A stretch of 64,000 bases of DNA, taken from assembly GCF_014197615.1 (NCBI RefSeq), contig NZ_JACIFY010000024.1, forward strand, positions 1 through 64,000, given 5' to 3'. Made by a program: the position numbers and the translations under genes. The notes under the pieces were generated by a model, which did no database searches, was not told where the DNA came from, and saw only the letters and a program-made list of their open reading frames with translations. Within the stretch, counting starts at the first letter, position 1. The number at the start of each line of letters is the position of its first letter. The stretch is from Rhizobium esperanzae (GTDB lineage: Bacteria > Pseudomonadota > Alphaproteobacteria > Rhizobiales > Rhizobiaceae). Of this stretch, positions 8,474 through 16,624 are shown in pieces.

Positions 8474-8701
8474 ATGACACAAAGCGAAATCATCCAGAAC
8501 GGGCCGGGCCTTTCCGGCGAGATCCGGCGCTACGGCGCCCGCTACAGCGGTTGCCCGATCTGCGCCAAGGCGCTGTCGATCGCCGAGGTGATCGAGCGCC
8601 ACTGCGAGGCCTGCGGCCGGCCGACACGCCCGAAAGAGATGCGGGAGATCTTGCCCGGCGTCTCTGCCATCACCGATCCCGACGGCGTCACCCCTCCCTG
8701 A
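8474..8701 (+). CDS. First rightward early gene, small zinc-ribbon-like protein
   Basis: 75 residues with a CPIC...CEAC pair (Cys ~27, 30, 44, 47) that could bind one zinc ion, flanked by charged segments. It occupies the position of Cro in lambdoid phages but shows no helix-turn-helix. There is no Shine-Dalgarno sequence, and the ATG sits at the predicted transcription start of the PR-like promoter. No family recognised. Confidence 0.65.
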   Translation: MTQSEIIQNGPGLSGEIRRYGARYSGCPICAKALSIAEVIERHCEACGRPTRPKEMREILPGVSAITDPDGVTPP

Positions 8702-8829
8702 CGGCGATCGGCGGCCGGCGTCGCTGCCCTCCCTCGGCGACGCCGGCATCTTAATCCCTGCTTCTGCGGCCCAACCTGCTTCGGCGGGAATGACGAGCCG
8801 CGCTCGAAATCGAAAAGAAGGATGAAACG

Positions 8830-9105
8830 ATGAGCATCCCCGCCAAAACAGCGCCAGCGCAGTGCGAAGACGCTCGCATGAGCGCCCTCGAGCTTTTCCG
8901 CACCGGCCGGGACTATATCGAAATCTCGGCCATCCTCGGAATGTCGGTGCCGTCGGTGGAAAGCGAGATCCACCGGCTGCGGAGCGCCGAGAAGGGCGAC
9001 ACCGCGGGGCAGGATCATGCCGGTGCGGAGCCCCGCCGGTTTCCCCGCCGTCCGCTCAAGCCGGGCACGCCGGTCAATTTTGCCGGCGTCCGGCGGCGGG
9101 TTTGA
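8830..9105 (+). CDS. Small HTH protein of the phage early region
   Basis: 91 residues. Residues ~18-52 (ALELFRTGRDYIEIS then AILGMSVPSVESEI) have the spacing of a sigma-70 region 4-like helix-turn-helix; the tail is Arg/Pro-rich. AGAAGGATG precedes the start. Probably a DNA-binding regulator of early or middle phage genes; the target is unknown. Confidence 0.6.
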   Translation: MSIPAKTAPAQCEDARMSALELFRTGRDYIEISAILGMSVPSVESEIHRLRSAEKGDTAGQDHAGAEPRRFPRRPLKPGTPVNFAGVRRRV

Positions 9106-9136
9106 GGCCGGCCACCCCGGCCAGAAAGGAAAACGC

Positions 9137-9517
9137 ATGGCGAAGCGAACAATGGCCAAGGAAACAATGGACAGGGACATCATGGACATCCTCAGCCCGG
9201 TGCTGGGGGAGGAGCTGGCGGCGGCCGTCATCGAACATCGCAAGCGCACGCTGAGGCGGCCGCTGACGGCTTACGCAGCCCGGATCCAGGCCAGGGAATA
9301 TCTGCTGACCGGCGATCCGGCCGGTGCTGCCGAAATGCAGATCTTCCGCGGCTGGCAGGCGATCAAATGCGACTGGTACCTCAAGGAGAAGGCGCGGGAG
9401 GCCCAGTCGATCAACAGCAGCACGAGAAGGACGACAGTCGATGCCGCAAGAGATTTCCTCTCCGGTGAAGATCATAGCGGGGATGCTTTCGGGTTTCCCG
9501 GCATCATCAGCCACTGA
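9137..9517 (+). CDS. Phage early protein, unknown
   Basis: 126 residues from the ATG at 9137, which has AGAAAGGA 7 bases upstream. Mostly helical composition (EELAAAVIEHRKRTLRRPL; AARIQAREYLLTGDPAGAA). Its last 77 bases overlap the start of the next gene in another frame. No recognised domain. Confidence 0.6.
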   Translation: MAKRTMAKETMDRDIMDILSPVLGEELAAAVIEHRKRTLRRPLTAYAARIQAREYLLTGDPAGAAEMQIFRGWQAIKCDWYLKEKAREAQSINSSTRRTTVDAARDFLSGEDHSGDAFGFPGIISH

Positions 9518-9878
9518 TCCCGACATGCAGATCCGCGCCTATCTGCTGGCCGTCGACGGCATCCCGCTGGAGGCGGTCTGGCAGGCCGCCAAACTCTTCA
9601 TCTCCGGAAAGGTCAAGAACCATAACCGCGCCTTCGCCCCGAGCTGCGCCAGTTTCGCCGAGCAGTGCCGCCGTCAGCAGGCGGCAATCGAAGCACAAAG
9701 CCGCCAGCGCCCCGAGCGGCAGCAGGAGGCGCCGCAGCCGAAAGTCGCGGCCTACAAGATGCAGCTGCTGCGCGACGCGGCGAACGGCAGCCGCAACGCC
9801 CGGCGGGAACTGGCGAAGATGTTTCCCGACAACCCGATCATTGCAAAAGCCGCACGGCACGAGGAGGCATTGAGGTGA
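9441..9878 (+). CDS. Phage early protein, unknown
   Basis: 145 residues, start ATG at 9441 behind AGAAGGA. The middle (AYLLAVDGIPLEAVWQAAKL) and the Gln-rich helix after residue 75 look like a conserved early protein of rhizobial prophages; this is a recollection, not a search. Position between HTH genes suggests a replication or regulatory role, but no motif supports either. Confidence 0.6.
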   Translation: MPQEISSPVKIIAGMLSGFPASSATDPDMQIRAYLLAVDGIPLEAVWQAAKLFISGKVKNHNRAFAPSCASFAEQCRRQQAAIEAQSRQRPERQQEAPQPKVAAYKMQLLRDAANGSRNARRELAKMFPDNPIIAKAARHEEALR

Positions 9879-10171
9879 GAGGTCTATTCTGGACGGAAGA
9901 CAAGATCGTCAAGGCGCAGACGCTCTGGCAGGAGGGCCTCTCGGCACGAGAGATCGCCAACCTGTTCGGATCGAAGAAGAACACCGTCATCAACATGGCG
10001 CGCCGCAACCGCGACAGGTTCCCCGCCAGGCAGGATGCCAGGCATGCGCTGCCCGAGACGTGCGAGGCGAAAGCGCCGATCCGCCATCCCGACCGGGTCA
10101 CGCGGGTGACGCTGTCGGGTGCGCATGTGACGATGCCGCGCGTGCCCTGCATCGACGGGCCGGCATCATGA
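9875..10171 (+). CDS. GcrA-like HTH protein encoded by the phage
   Basis: 98 residues from a GTG overlapping the previous stop (GTGA), with GAGGAGG upstream. The first 40 residues match the N-terminus of the alphaproteobacterial cell-cycle regulator GcrA: FWTEDKIVKAQTLWQEGLSA followed by REIANLFGSKKNTVINMARR. Cellular GcrA is ~170 residues and binds sigma-70 at promoters with methylated GANTC sites; here the C-terminal sigma-binding part is short and different. It may retune early phage or host cell-cycle promoters. A generic HTH of the same fold is the alternative. Confidence 0.65.
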   Translation: MRGLFWTEDKIVKAQTLWQEGLSAREIANLFGSKKNTVINMARRNRDRFPARQDARHALPETCEAKAPIRHPDRVTRVTLSGAHVTMPRVPCIDGPAS

Positions 10172-10380
10172 GCCCGGCCGTCAAAAGCAACGTCAGCCCG
10201 CGCGAAACCGAAATCATCGGCTGGATGGCGGCGGGAAAGACCGCCGCCGAGATCGGCACCATTCTCGGCATATCGCCGATCACGGTGAACACGCATATCG
10301 CCAACGCCAAGGCGAGGCTCGGCGTCTTTAGGGATACCGCACTTGTCGCCGCAGCACTTCGCAACGGCATCATTCGATAG
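10168..10380 (+). CDS. Stand-alone LuxR/GerE-type HTH protein
   Basis: 70 residues, almost entirely a GerE domain: SPRETEIIGWMAAGKTAAEI then ILGISPITVNTHIANAKARL. No receiver or sensory domain. The ATG overlaps the previous stop (ATGA), so it is translationally coupled to the GcrA-like gene. Likely a transcription regulator of the phage. Confidence 0.8.
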   Translation: MSPAVKSNVSPRETEIIGWMAAGKTAAEIGTILGISPITVNTHIANAKARLGVFRDTALVAAALRNGIIR

Positions 10381-10393
10381 AAGGACAATCAGC

Positions 10394-10987
10394 ATGGGTG
10401 GCAAAGCAGCCAAGGTTAAGACACAACGGGCAAACAAGGGCGCCGGCCGGCCGCGCAAGGCCAATGTCGAGCGTTTTCCCTGCGGCAAGATCAAGCCTTT
10501 CGAAACCGAGAAGGACAATATCAGTGTCGCGATATCGGCCCGCCGCCGCATCCATGGCTTCGGCCGGACGGTGAGCGACGAGACGGTCAAAAGCCCATTC
10601 GCCGGTTATACGCTGGGGCGCATGTTCCTCGACGGCCTGATCACCGCCGAGCAGCGCCAGGCCGGCGACGACTATGCCGAGGCGATGGCCCGCTATCACA
10701 AGACCACCGGCATCCCGGCCCCGAGCCCCAGGGCACAGTCGCTCTTCGCCGTCAAAGGCCACGAAGGCGACGTGACCGACAGCCTCGCCGACCGCGCCCG
10801 CAAGGCCAGCAACCGCATGATGGCGCTGCAGGCCATCCTGCTGCGCTGCCAGGACGGCCCGCAGGTCAGAAGCACGGTCTATAACGTCACGGTGATGGAC
10901 TACGAACATCTGCGCCAGATGCCGCCGCAGCAACTGTTGTGGCTGCGGCGCGGATTGACGGCGCTGCGGGGGGCGAAGGGCGGGTGA
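10394..10987 (+). CDS. Conserved phage protein at the end of the early block
   Basis: 197 residues from the ATG at 10394, with AGAAGGACAATC upstream. The N-terminus is Lys/Arg/Gly-rich (GGKAAKVKTQRANKGAGRP), suggesting nucleic-acid contact. The middle has a conserved-looking block (GYTLGRMFLDGLITAEQRQA) and the C-terminus is helical. I recall similar genes just upstream of the terminase in rhizobial prophages. Here the terminase lies 23.8 kb further on. Confidence 0.6.
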   Translation: MGGKAAKVKTQRANKGAGRPRKANVERFPCGKIKPFETEKDNISVAISARRRIHGFGRTVSDETVKSPFAGYTLGRMFLDGLITAEQRQAGDDYAEAMARYHKTTGIPAPSPRAQSLFAVKGHEGDVTDSLADRARKASNRMMALQAILLRCQDGPQVRSTVYNVTVMDYEHLRQMPPQQLLWLRRGLTALRGAKGG

Positions 10988-11185
10988 TCGAGTGGGGCAG
11001 GGCTGCCAAGGCGCCTGGTGGCAAGGCTTCCGATGATCTCTTCGACCTCGAATGATCGCATTTTACGACGGAGCGAGTTTCGCCCCTTCCTCCATCCGCC
11101 TCGCTATCTGTCTCCCAAGCCCACCCCACTCTCCGTCCTCCTCGGGCTTGACCCGAGGACCCATGCTGGCCTCGATCTCATTTCC
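10988..11185. other. Junction between phage early block and host-type genes
   Basis: About 200 bases with no gene. A half copy of the palindromic repeat family lies at 11125-11170 (CTCCGTCCTCCTCGGGCTTG and CCCGAGGACCC). No inverted termini or target duplication were recognised here. Confidence 0.45.
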
Positions 11186-12517
11186 TCAGGCTGGGCTGCG
11201 AAGACCGTCAGCGTCGTCCGAACAGCGAGCCTTCAAGTTATTGGCCACTGACAGATAATAGTTTCGAGCAGTCGCGTTCATCTGGCGCTCTCCCAGCTCG
11301 CGCAGCGCCTTCATCTTGACTGTCATCGCCGCACGGTTGCCAGGCGTGAGGTCGAGCAGATAGTCCGCTTGTTCTGCGGCCCACTGAAACTCACCGGCTG
11401 CGAGCGCCGCTTCAGCACTTTCGAGCATTTTGGCGGAGCCGCCCGACATCGCCACAAGTTTTCCCGCTCGCTCTTTGGCAGGAAGGGGCCAAATGTTGGT
11501 TGGGTTGCCATCGAACCAGCCTGCATTCTGGCAGTAAATGCCACGGACCGACCACGACACGGTCCCATAAAATTCTTGTAGATAGGGATGCTGCGCCAGT
11601 TCTTCAGGAAGCTTGATTTGCTGCACCAGCTCGTCAGGGGTCATACCCTTGGCAATGCCTTCCATCGTCTTTTCGTACACGAACTTAATCGCATCCCGAT
11701 AAGCCGTAAATGCGTTTCGAGCCTCGGCCGCATTCGCGATTACCCCCATGTGGCCGGGTACGATAAAATCCGGTTCGAGCGAGAGCAGCTTGTCCAGGCT
11801 TTCGATCCACTTATCGACCGGGCGCGTCGGCAGGCCGCGCAATGGAGCGATATTCGGAAAAGTCTTCAGCAAGACATCGCCGGCGATGAGCAGCTTTTTC
11901 TCTGGAAGCCATACCGAAATGTTGTCGTCCGCTTCTCCGGGTGTCGAAATCAATTGAAGTGCGATACCTGCGATAGTGATAGGTTCCTCATCACCATCGA
12001 ATGTATTGGTCGGCGGCAAAAAGCCTTGGCGGGTATGGCGCGTCGTCCTGCCGTATTCCAGCTGCGTGCCGGCATTGATGAAATCTTCGGCGGGAAGATG
12101 CATGCCGAAGGCATCGCCGCCATCGCGCTGACCGCGACCCATGCTGGGTGTCGCAGAACGCAAAAGCTCGTGGCTATAAATTCCTGGGCTTTCATCACCC
12201 GCGAACACGGTCGCACCGCCCGTATGGTCGGGGTGATTATGGGTATAGATGATCGCCTTGACGGGACGAACGAGGTGAGAACCAAACGCCTCTATGATGG
12301 CCTTGGCATCGACAGGATTCGCGGCGGTATCAACGACAATCGAGCCTTCCCGGCCGGCGATCAGGGTGACGTTGCTCGCCGAGTAGCCGATGGCGACATA
12401 TACCCCCTCAGTGACGTGGACGACGCGTGGCCGAAATTCCTCCGAATGGGCAATCAGCTTCTCCCTGCCGGTGAACTCGTCTTGAGAGCCGGTTTGGAGT
12501 GTAGGTTTAATCGTCAT
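11186..12517 (-). CDS. Alkyl-sulfatase-like metallo-beta-lactamase-fold hydrolase
   Basis: 443 residues. The N-terminal metallo-beta-lactamase domain has the zinc motif THNHPDH (His93, His95, Asp97, His98) and further ligands in IAGDV and VPGHMG. Residues ~270-420 resemble the alkyl sulfatase dimerisation domain (the AEARNAFTAYRDAIKFVYEK and WFDGNPTN segments). SdsA-type enzymes are ~650 residues with a C-terminal SCP2-like domain and often a signal peptide; both are missing here, so this is the short cytoplasmic form. It likely hydrolyses a sulfate ester or related substrate. Confidence 0.8.
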   Translation of the reverse strand: MTIKPTLQTGSQDEFTGREKLIAHSEEFRPRVVHVTEGVYVAIGYSASNVTLIAGREGSIVVDTAANPVDAKAIIEAFGSHLVRPVKAIIYTHNHPDHTGGATVFAGDESPGIYSHELLRSATPSMGRGQRDGGDAFGMHLPAEDFINAGTQLEYGRTTRHTRQGFLPPTNTFDGDEEPITIAGIALQLISTPGEADDNISVWLPEKKLLIAGDVLLKTFPNIAPLRGLPTRPVDKWIESLDKLLSLEPDFIVPGHMGVIANAAEARNAFTAYRDAIKFVYEKTMEGIAKGMTPDELVQQIKLPEELAQHPYLQEFYGTVSWSVRGIYCQNAGWFDGNPTNIWPLPAKERAGKLVAMSGGSAKMLESAEAALAAGEFQWAAEQADYLLDLTPGNRAAMTVKMKALRELGERQMNATARNYYLSVANNLKARCSDDADGLRSPA

Positions 12518-13156
12518 GGCATCCCGTTTCCGTCTGTCGTAACGAAGGCATCTTACTCATCGAGGGCCTGAGGTCGAGAACTTCATGGCTGATGAAGCCT
12601 TTGGCGACTGCTGGACGATTCCACGGCAGGAGGCCGCAACCGGGCTCCGCTTGTGGCCGCTCTTTGCCGGTGAGCTCACCCCACCCTCCGTCGTCCTCGG
12701 GCTTGACCGGAGGACTCACACCGGCATCCATCAGGAGCGGGCGTAGGTCCCAGGCTCAAGGCCTGGGATGACGGAGGTCGGGGCGGGTGTTCTCGCCGGA
12801 CGTGGCAGGGCTAAGCCCGAATGGAACTTCACCGGTCCGCGCTACGTCAGGCAAACCGGAATGTGCCGGTCCGCCATCCAAAATTGGTGGTTCCACAAAC
12901 GAGAGATTGCAGCTAAAAATTGCAACGGATGAGAAAATCCGGGAGCAGGATGCGCTACGTTTGGGTGATGATCGGGGCCGTCTGTCTCGTTTACGCCGCC
13001 TGGCATGCGGCGATGGTGCGGTCGACCACTATTCGGCTTGGGCCTGCTGGCTATCAGTTGACCTGCAACTGCCTGAGCCTGCAGTTCAGCCGCGCTGGCA
13101 TGTCGCTGCTCTTGTCAATTCCACTGGTTGTGTGCGCCTTCCCGCCGAGGAGTATC
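12518..13156. repeat. Intergenic stretch with a palindromic repeat
   Basis: A copy of the host repeat family spans about 12676-12790: CCTCCGTCGTCCTCGGGCTTG on one side and CAAGGCCTGGGATGACGGAG on the other. From 12920 the frame of the next gene is already open without a stop and carries two hydrophobic stretches, so the true start of that gene could be further upstream. Confidence 0.5.
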
Positions 13157-14290
13157 ATGTACAGATTGATTGTTTTTGCAGTGATCACGATCGCGGCCGG
13201 TTCCGCCTATGCGAGCGAGGTTCCGTTTTTCGCCAGTCCTGATGTGCCCGACTATACCGCAAAGATGATCACGCGTGACGCCTATGGCGCCAAAGGGGAC
13301 CGCCAGCGGGTCGTCCAGCATCACAACGGCTGGACACGTGTTGAAGAGCAAGGAAACGAAGAAACGAACCTTTCTTACGGACATTTCTTCAAGAACGTGG
13401 TTCTGAGGGCGACCAGGAGGAATGGTGAAATCTCGTCATTTGAGGTCAGGCAGGTCGAACCATCTCAAGATTATGACGGCATCACGGAAGTCAGGGAAAC
13501 GGATGATGTCGAGACCGTCGGCGGTGAGCAGTGTCGCTGGCGGCAGATCGTCCGGCGCATGGACAGGGACAAGACCAGTCCCAGTGAATTGACTTGCCTG
13601 ACCGAGGACGGAATAGAGATCGCGACGAAAGTCCTTTTCTCCAGCGGGGAGGTCATGTCCGAGACGCGGCTGACGGATCTGCGGCGCGGGCCTGTGCCGG
13701 AAGCGGTGGTACGACCGCCTATGCAGCTTCTCGAAGCCGGGACCTGGCTCGCGCCCTTGCCACGTTACGACGATTACACCCCAAATCCCGGAGATTTCGA
13801 GGCGGAGCTGGTTAGCCACAGATCCAAGGAGAGGCTGTTGCGTCATTATCCCTGGTGGCTCCGACAGCGCGACCGTGGAGATGGATCGATCCTGATCACC
13901 GTCTGGAACGAGCTTGAAGACCAGGGGCTTCAATATTCCGCATCCAAGGGGGAACGCATGTTCGAAGCTGTCCGCTCCTCCTCGATTCTCTCGCCGAAGT
14001 TCAGGAGATTCGACGAGGTTTATGGGATGGTCGACTTGAGAGAGCAGGATCGGCTGCTCGGCGAGGACTGCGCGTGGTATGACCGGACACCGAATATGGC
14101 TGATGGTGGTCTAAGGCAATGCCTGACTTCGGACGGCATACCGCTGATTGACGCCCACTTGTCTGGCTGGGGAGACGGCGAGGGATTCAAGATAGTGACG
14201 CTGACGCGCCGGCCGGTGGGTGTGGATGAAATGCAGCCACCCCGTGATTACCTCGAGCCTGCTGCGTGGGGCTTCAGCCCTCCATACTAA
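13157..14290 (+). CDS. Exported protein of unknown function
   Basis: 377 residues from the ATG at 13157, behind CGAGGAG. A typical signal peptide ends at AYASE (about residue 19). The mature part is acidic, with about eight Trp and Cys-containing turns (GGEQCRWRQIV; LGEDCAWYD) that appear twice with similar spacing, suggesting two related halves. An in-frame extension to 12920 is open but would bury the signal peptide. Probably periplasmic; no family recognised. Confidence 0.7.
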   Translation: MYRLIVFAVITIAAGSAYASEVPFFASPDVPDYTAKMITRDAYGAKGDRQRVVQHHNGWTRVEEQGNEETNLSYGHFFKNVVLRATRRNGEISSFEVRQVEPSQDYDGITEVRETDDVETVGGEQCRWRQIVRRMDRDKTSPSELTCLTEDGIEIATKVLFSSGEVMSETRLTDLRRGPVPEAVVRPPMQLLEAGTWLAPLPRYDDYTPNPGDFEAELVSHRSKERLLRHYPWWLRQRDRGDGSILITVWNELEDQGLQYSASKGERMFEAVRSSSILSPKFRRFDEVYGMVDLREQDRLLGEDCAWYDRTPNMADGGLRQCLTSDGIPLIDAHLSGWGDGEGFKIVTLTRRPVGVDEMQPPRDYLEPAAWGFSPPY

Positions 14291-14395
14291 AGCGCGTCGC
14301 GATCTTTCAGATTCGCTCTTAGCGCTTTAGGTCTTTGTTTTCCGCATGTCGTTATCGCAAAACCGCTGCACACTTTTGCGCCACATGCTCTAGGG
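14290..14395. repeat. Rhizobial-type intergenic repeat
   Basis: The stretch GCGCTTTAGGTCTTTGTTTT and CCGCTGCACACTTTTGCGCC has the wording of a repeat frequently seen between rhizobial genes. This rests on recollection; a second copy was not found in the window. Confidence 0.4.
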
Positions 14396-14462
14396 ATGGG
14401 GATATCATCTGCCGCCGGGCTCGGGGCCATCAGCTCGATCAGATGTGCCTTCCGGGCCGAGA

Positions 14463-14932
14463 CTACGCCTTGCCCAAATGCTTCGGCCAGAACGCCCGAT
14501 GCACCTCGGCAGCTTCGTCTTCGAGGGTGGGGCCGACCACGGTGACGGTGCGGGCGCCGGTTTGCAGCACTGCCCGGCTCGGCACGTTCAGGCCGATCCC
14601 GGCGATCTCGCCGAGCCGCGCTTCCGAGCAGGCAAACACCATGCGCCCGATCCCCGACCAGTAAATCGCCCCGGAGCACATCGCGCAGGGCTCGGTGCTG
14701 GTGTAGAGCGTGCAACCGGCGAGGAAGGCGGTGTCGTAGTGCTGCGCCGCCAGTTTGATCAGGTTCATCTCGGCGTGGTTGGTCATGTCGTGGCCGGTGA
14801 AGACGCTGTTTTCGGCGCGCAGGTGACGTCGCCGTCCTTCACCAGCACCGAGCCGAAGGGTTCGTCGCCTCGTTCCATCGCGGATTTCGAGAGGGCAATC
14901 GCCTCACGCAAAAACGGCTCGTGGTTTTCCAT
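14463..14932 (-). pseudogene. Nucleoside/guanine deaminase-like gene with a frameshift
   Basis: Read from the ATG at 14932, the protein starts MENHEPFLREAIALSKSAME and proceeds to DGDVT. The family pattern then continues in another frame: RAENSVFTGHDMTNHAEMNL, the zinc motifs HAE and STEPCAMCSGAIYW, and a normal C-terminus. One base is missing near 14821-14825; adding one would give about 156 residues, the usual size. All catalytic zinc residues lie after the break. Either a recent pseudogene or a sequencing error. A restart at the ATG at 14786 would lack the N-terminal strand. Confidence 0.75.
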
Positions 14933-15069
14933 CAGCGCCTCCCCGAAAGCTCACAGCTAGAGCGCCACGATTTTGTCTTGAATCGGAGAGATTTCCAAGG
15001 GGCCGCAGATCCGTTTCGGCCTCACGCAATCAAGGCGGAATAGATGGGATTATTCATAAGGAAAGACCG

Positions 15070-15540
15070 ATGCTGAGAGCGTTCCCGAATCCGCAGATGC
15101 GACTATGTGTCAAAGCAATCCTTGCTCTATTGATCATTGGTCTAAGGCCAGCCGCCGGGATGTCTCCATGCCCTCCCCAGAATGAACTGCTGGCGAAGGC
15201 GAAGACGGTGGTTGAGGCGCGGGTAAAATCGCTGTCGATTGGCGAATCCGGTTTGCTGGTGACGGAAGGGGCTCCCACACGCATGATACGGGTGGATTTG
15301 GAGATCAAAAGAGTCATCAAAGGCAAGTACCCTGGAAAGGAGGCAATCGTCTACGGCACCGTGTATCCTCCAGGGCCACTAAAGGAATTGACCATGATGG
15401 CGTTGATTGGCGGGCTCGGTGGCGACGACGCCTTCGAATGGGAGCTCGCGCGTCGAGAGATAGGTGATGGAGCGGCGTTCTTTTCGATGAGTAGCTGCAG
15501 CTATTACAAATTTCCGGCTTATAACGCTGGTCCCGACTGA
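15070..15540 (+). CDS. Small exported protein of unknown function
   Basis: 156 residues. Residues ~11-30 form a signal sequence ending around GMSPCP. The mature part has a beta-rich look (TVVEARVKSLSIGESGLLV, RMIRVDLEIKRVIKGKYPG), resembling the small OB-like domains in exported proteins that bind metals or proteases. Three Cys are present. AAGGAAAGACCG precedes the ATG. Confidence 0.6.
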   Translation: MLRAFPNPQMRLCVKAILALLIIGLRPAAGMSPCPPQNELLAKAKTVVEARVKSLSIGESGLLVTEGAPTRMIRVDLEIKRVIKGKYPGKEAIVYGTVYPPGPLKELTMMALIGGLGGDDAFEWELARREIGDGAAFFSMSSCSYYKFPAYNAGPD

Positions 15541-15690
15541 TCGATCTCATCCACGATTCTCTCCGTAAAGCTCCTTCCTCGCCTTGAATTTTGGCGCCAA
15601 AGAATTGGCCGACAGCTCGCACTAAGGGCGCTTAAGAAGGCGTGCCGTGCAGCCGGCGGCCGCATTGCCGATGCGGATCTCGCCCAATAT

Positions 15691-16389
15691 TCAGGGTTTG
15701 GGCACCAGGCCGTCGAGCAGGAAGTCGAGACCCTTGCTGAAGGCGCCGTCCCAGTCATTGTCCATCAGCAGGCGAGAGCGTTCGATCGTCGGGTAGTGTT
15801 GGCTGAGATCGGTGAGGCGCTGCTGGGCGGCGGCTCTGTCGGCGTCGGAGAGGTCGAAGCTTGCCCGGGTGGTGGTGGCGCCGATCACATAGTTCCAGAG
15901 CGACCATATCGCGACGTTCAAATCCGCGTCCGCCACACCGGCGCTGGACAGGGTGCGGCTCAGCCGTTCCAGACGGGAGAGGATGTTCGGGCCGAGCGCC
16001 CGGCGCGGCAGCAGCGCCGCCGACCAGGGATGGCGCAGCATGCCGGCGCGCCAGTCTGTCAGCATATGAACGATTTGCCCGCGCCAGTCGTCAGGCGCAT
16101 CCACTTGCGCCGGGCCGCGATATTCGAGCACCGAATCGAGCGCCAGATCAAGGACTTCGTCCTTGTTGCCGACGTGCCAGTAGAGGCTCATCGCGCCCGA
16201 GCCGAGGCGATCGGCCAGCCGGCGCATCTTCAATCCGTCCAGCCCTTCGCTGTCCAGCAGTTCGACCGCGGTCGCCACGATCCGTGGCAGGGACAGCGGC
16301 TGTTCACCGCGCGGCTCCCGCCCGGAGGGCGGCGAGGGCGCTTTCCGTTGAGACCGTTTGCTCTCAGCGCCACTGCCTTTGGCTGCCAT
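15691..16389 (-). CDS. TetR-family repressor of the RidA-like gene
   Basis: About 232 residues from the ATG at 16389; the frame is open to 16491 and starts at 16413 or 16458 cannot be excluded. The HTH is near residues 45-85 (SLPRIVATAVELLDSEGLDG; MRRLADRLGSGAMSLYWHVG), in the form with Tyr-Trp-His typical of TetR/TetR_C members. The C-terminal ligand domain follows. It is divergent from an exported RidA-like gene across a large perfect inverted repeat, so it very probably represses both. Confidence 0.85.
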   Translation of the reverse strand: MAAKGSGAESKRSQRKAPSPPSGREPRGEQPLSLPRIVATAVELLDSEGLDGLKMRRLADRLGSGAMSLYWHVGNKDEVLDLALDSVLEYRGPAQVDAPDDWRGQIVHMLTDWRAGMLRHPWSAALLPRRALGPNILSRLERLSRTLSSAGVADADLNVAIWSLWNYVIGATTTRASFDLSDADRAAAQQRLTDLSQHYPTIERSRLLMDNDWDGAFSKGLDFLLDGLVPKP

Positions 16390-16550
16390 GCGTTTTTCTG
16401 AAGCGCTTGGCATCACCGTGATGGATGCGAGGCGCTTTCGCCTTTTGTTTTCATGCATGTCGTGATCGCGGGACAGACGTCCCGATGGCATGCTGGTGCT
16501 GATCGGAATGTCGATTTAAGCCGACAATGCGATGAATGTCGATCCTGGCC

Positions 16551-16604
16551 GATTGACTCGTACGCTGTACGATGCAACTTAATCGTACAGCGTACGAGTC
16601 AATC
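16551..16604. promoter_or_regulatory. Divergent operator between the TetR and RidA-like genes
   Basis: A perfect inverted repeat with 23-bp arms (16551-16573 and 16582-16604) around an 8-base spacer GCAACTTA. Each arm contains TCGTACGCTGTACGA or its complement, itself a near palindrome, so the site can hold two TetR dimers. TTGACT occurs in both arms as a possible -35 for each direction. Confidence 0.85.
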
Positions 16605-16624
16605 ACGCGAGCGACGAGAAAATC

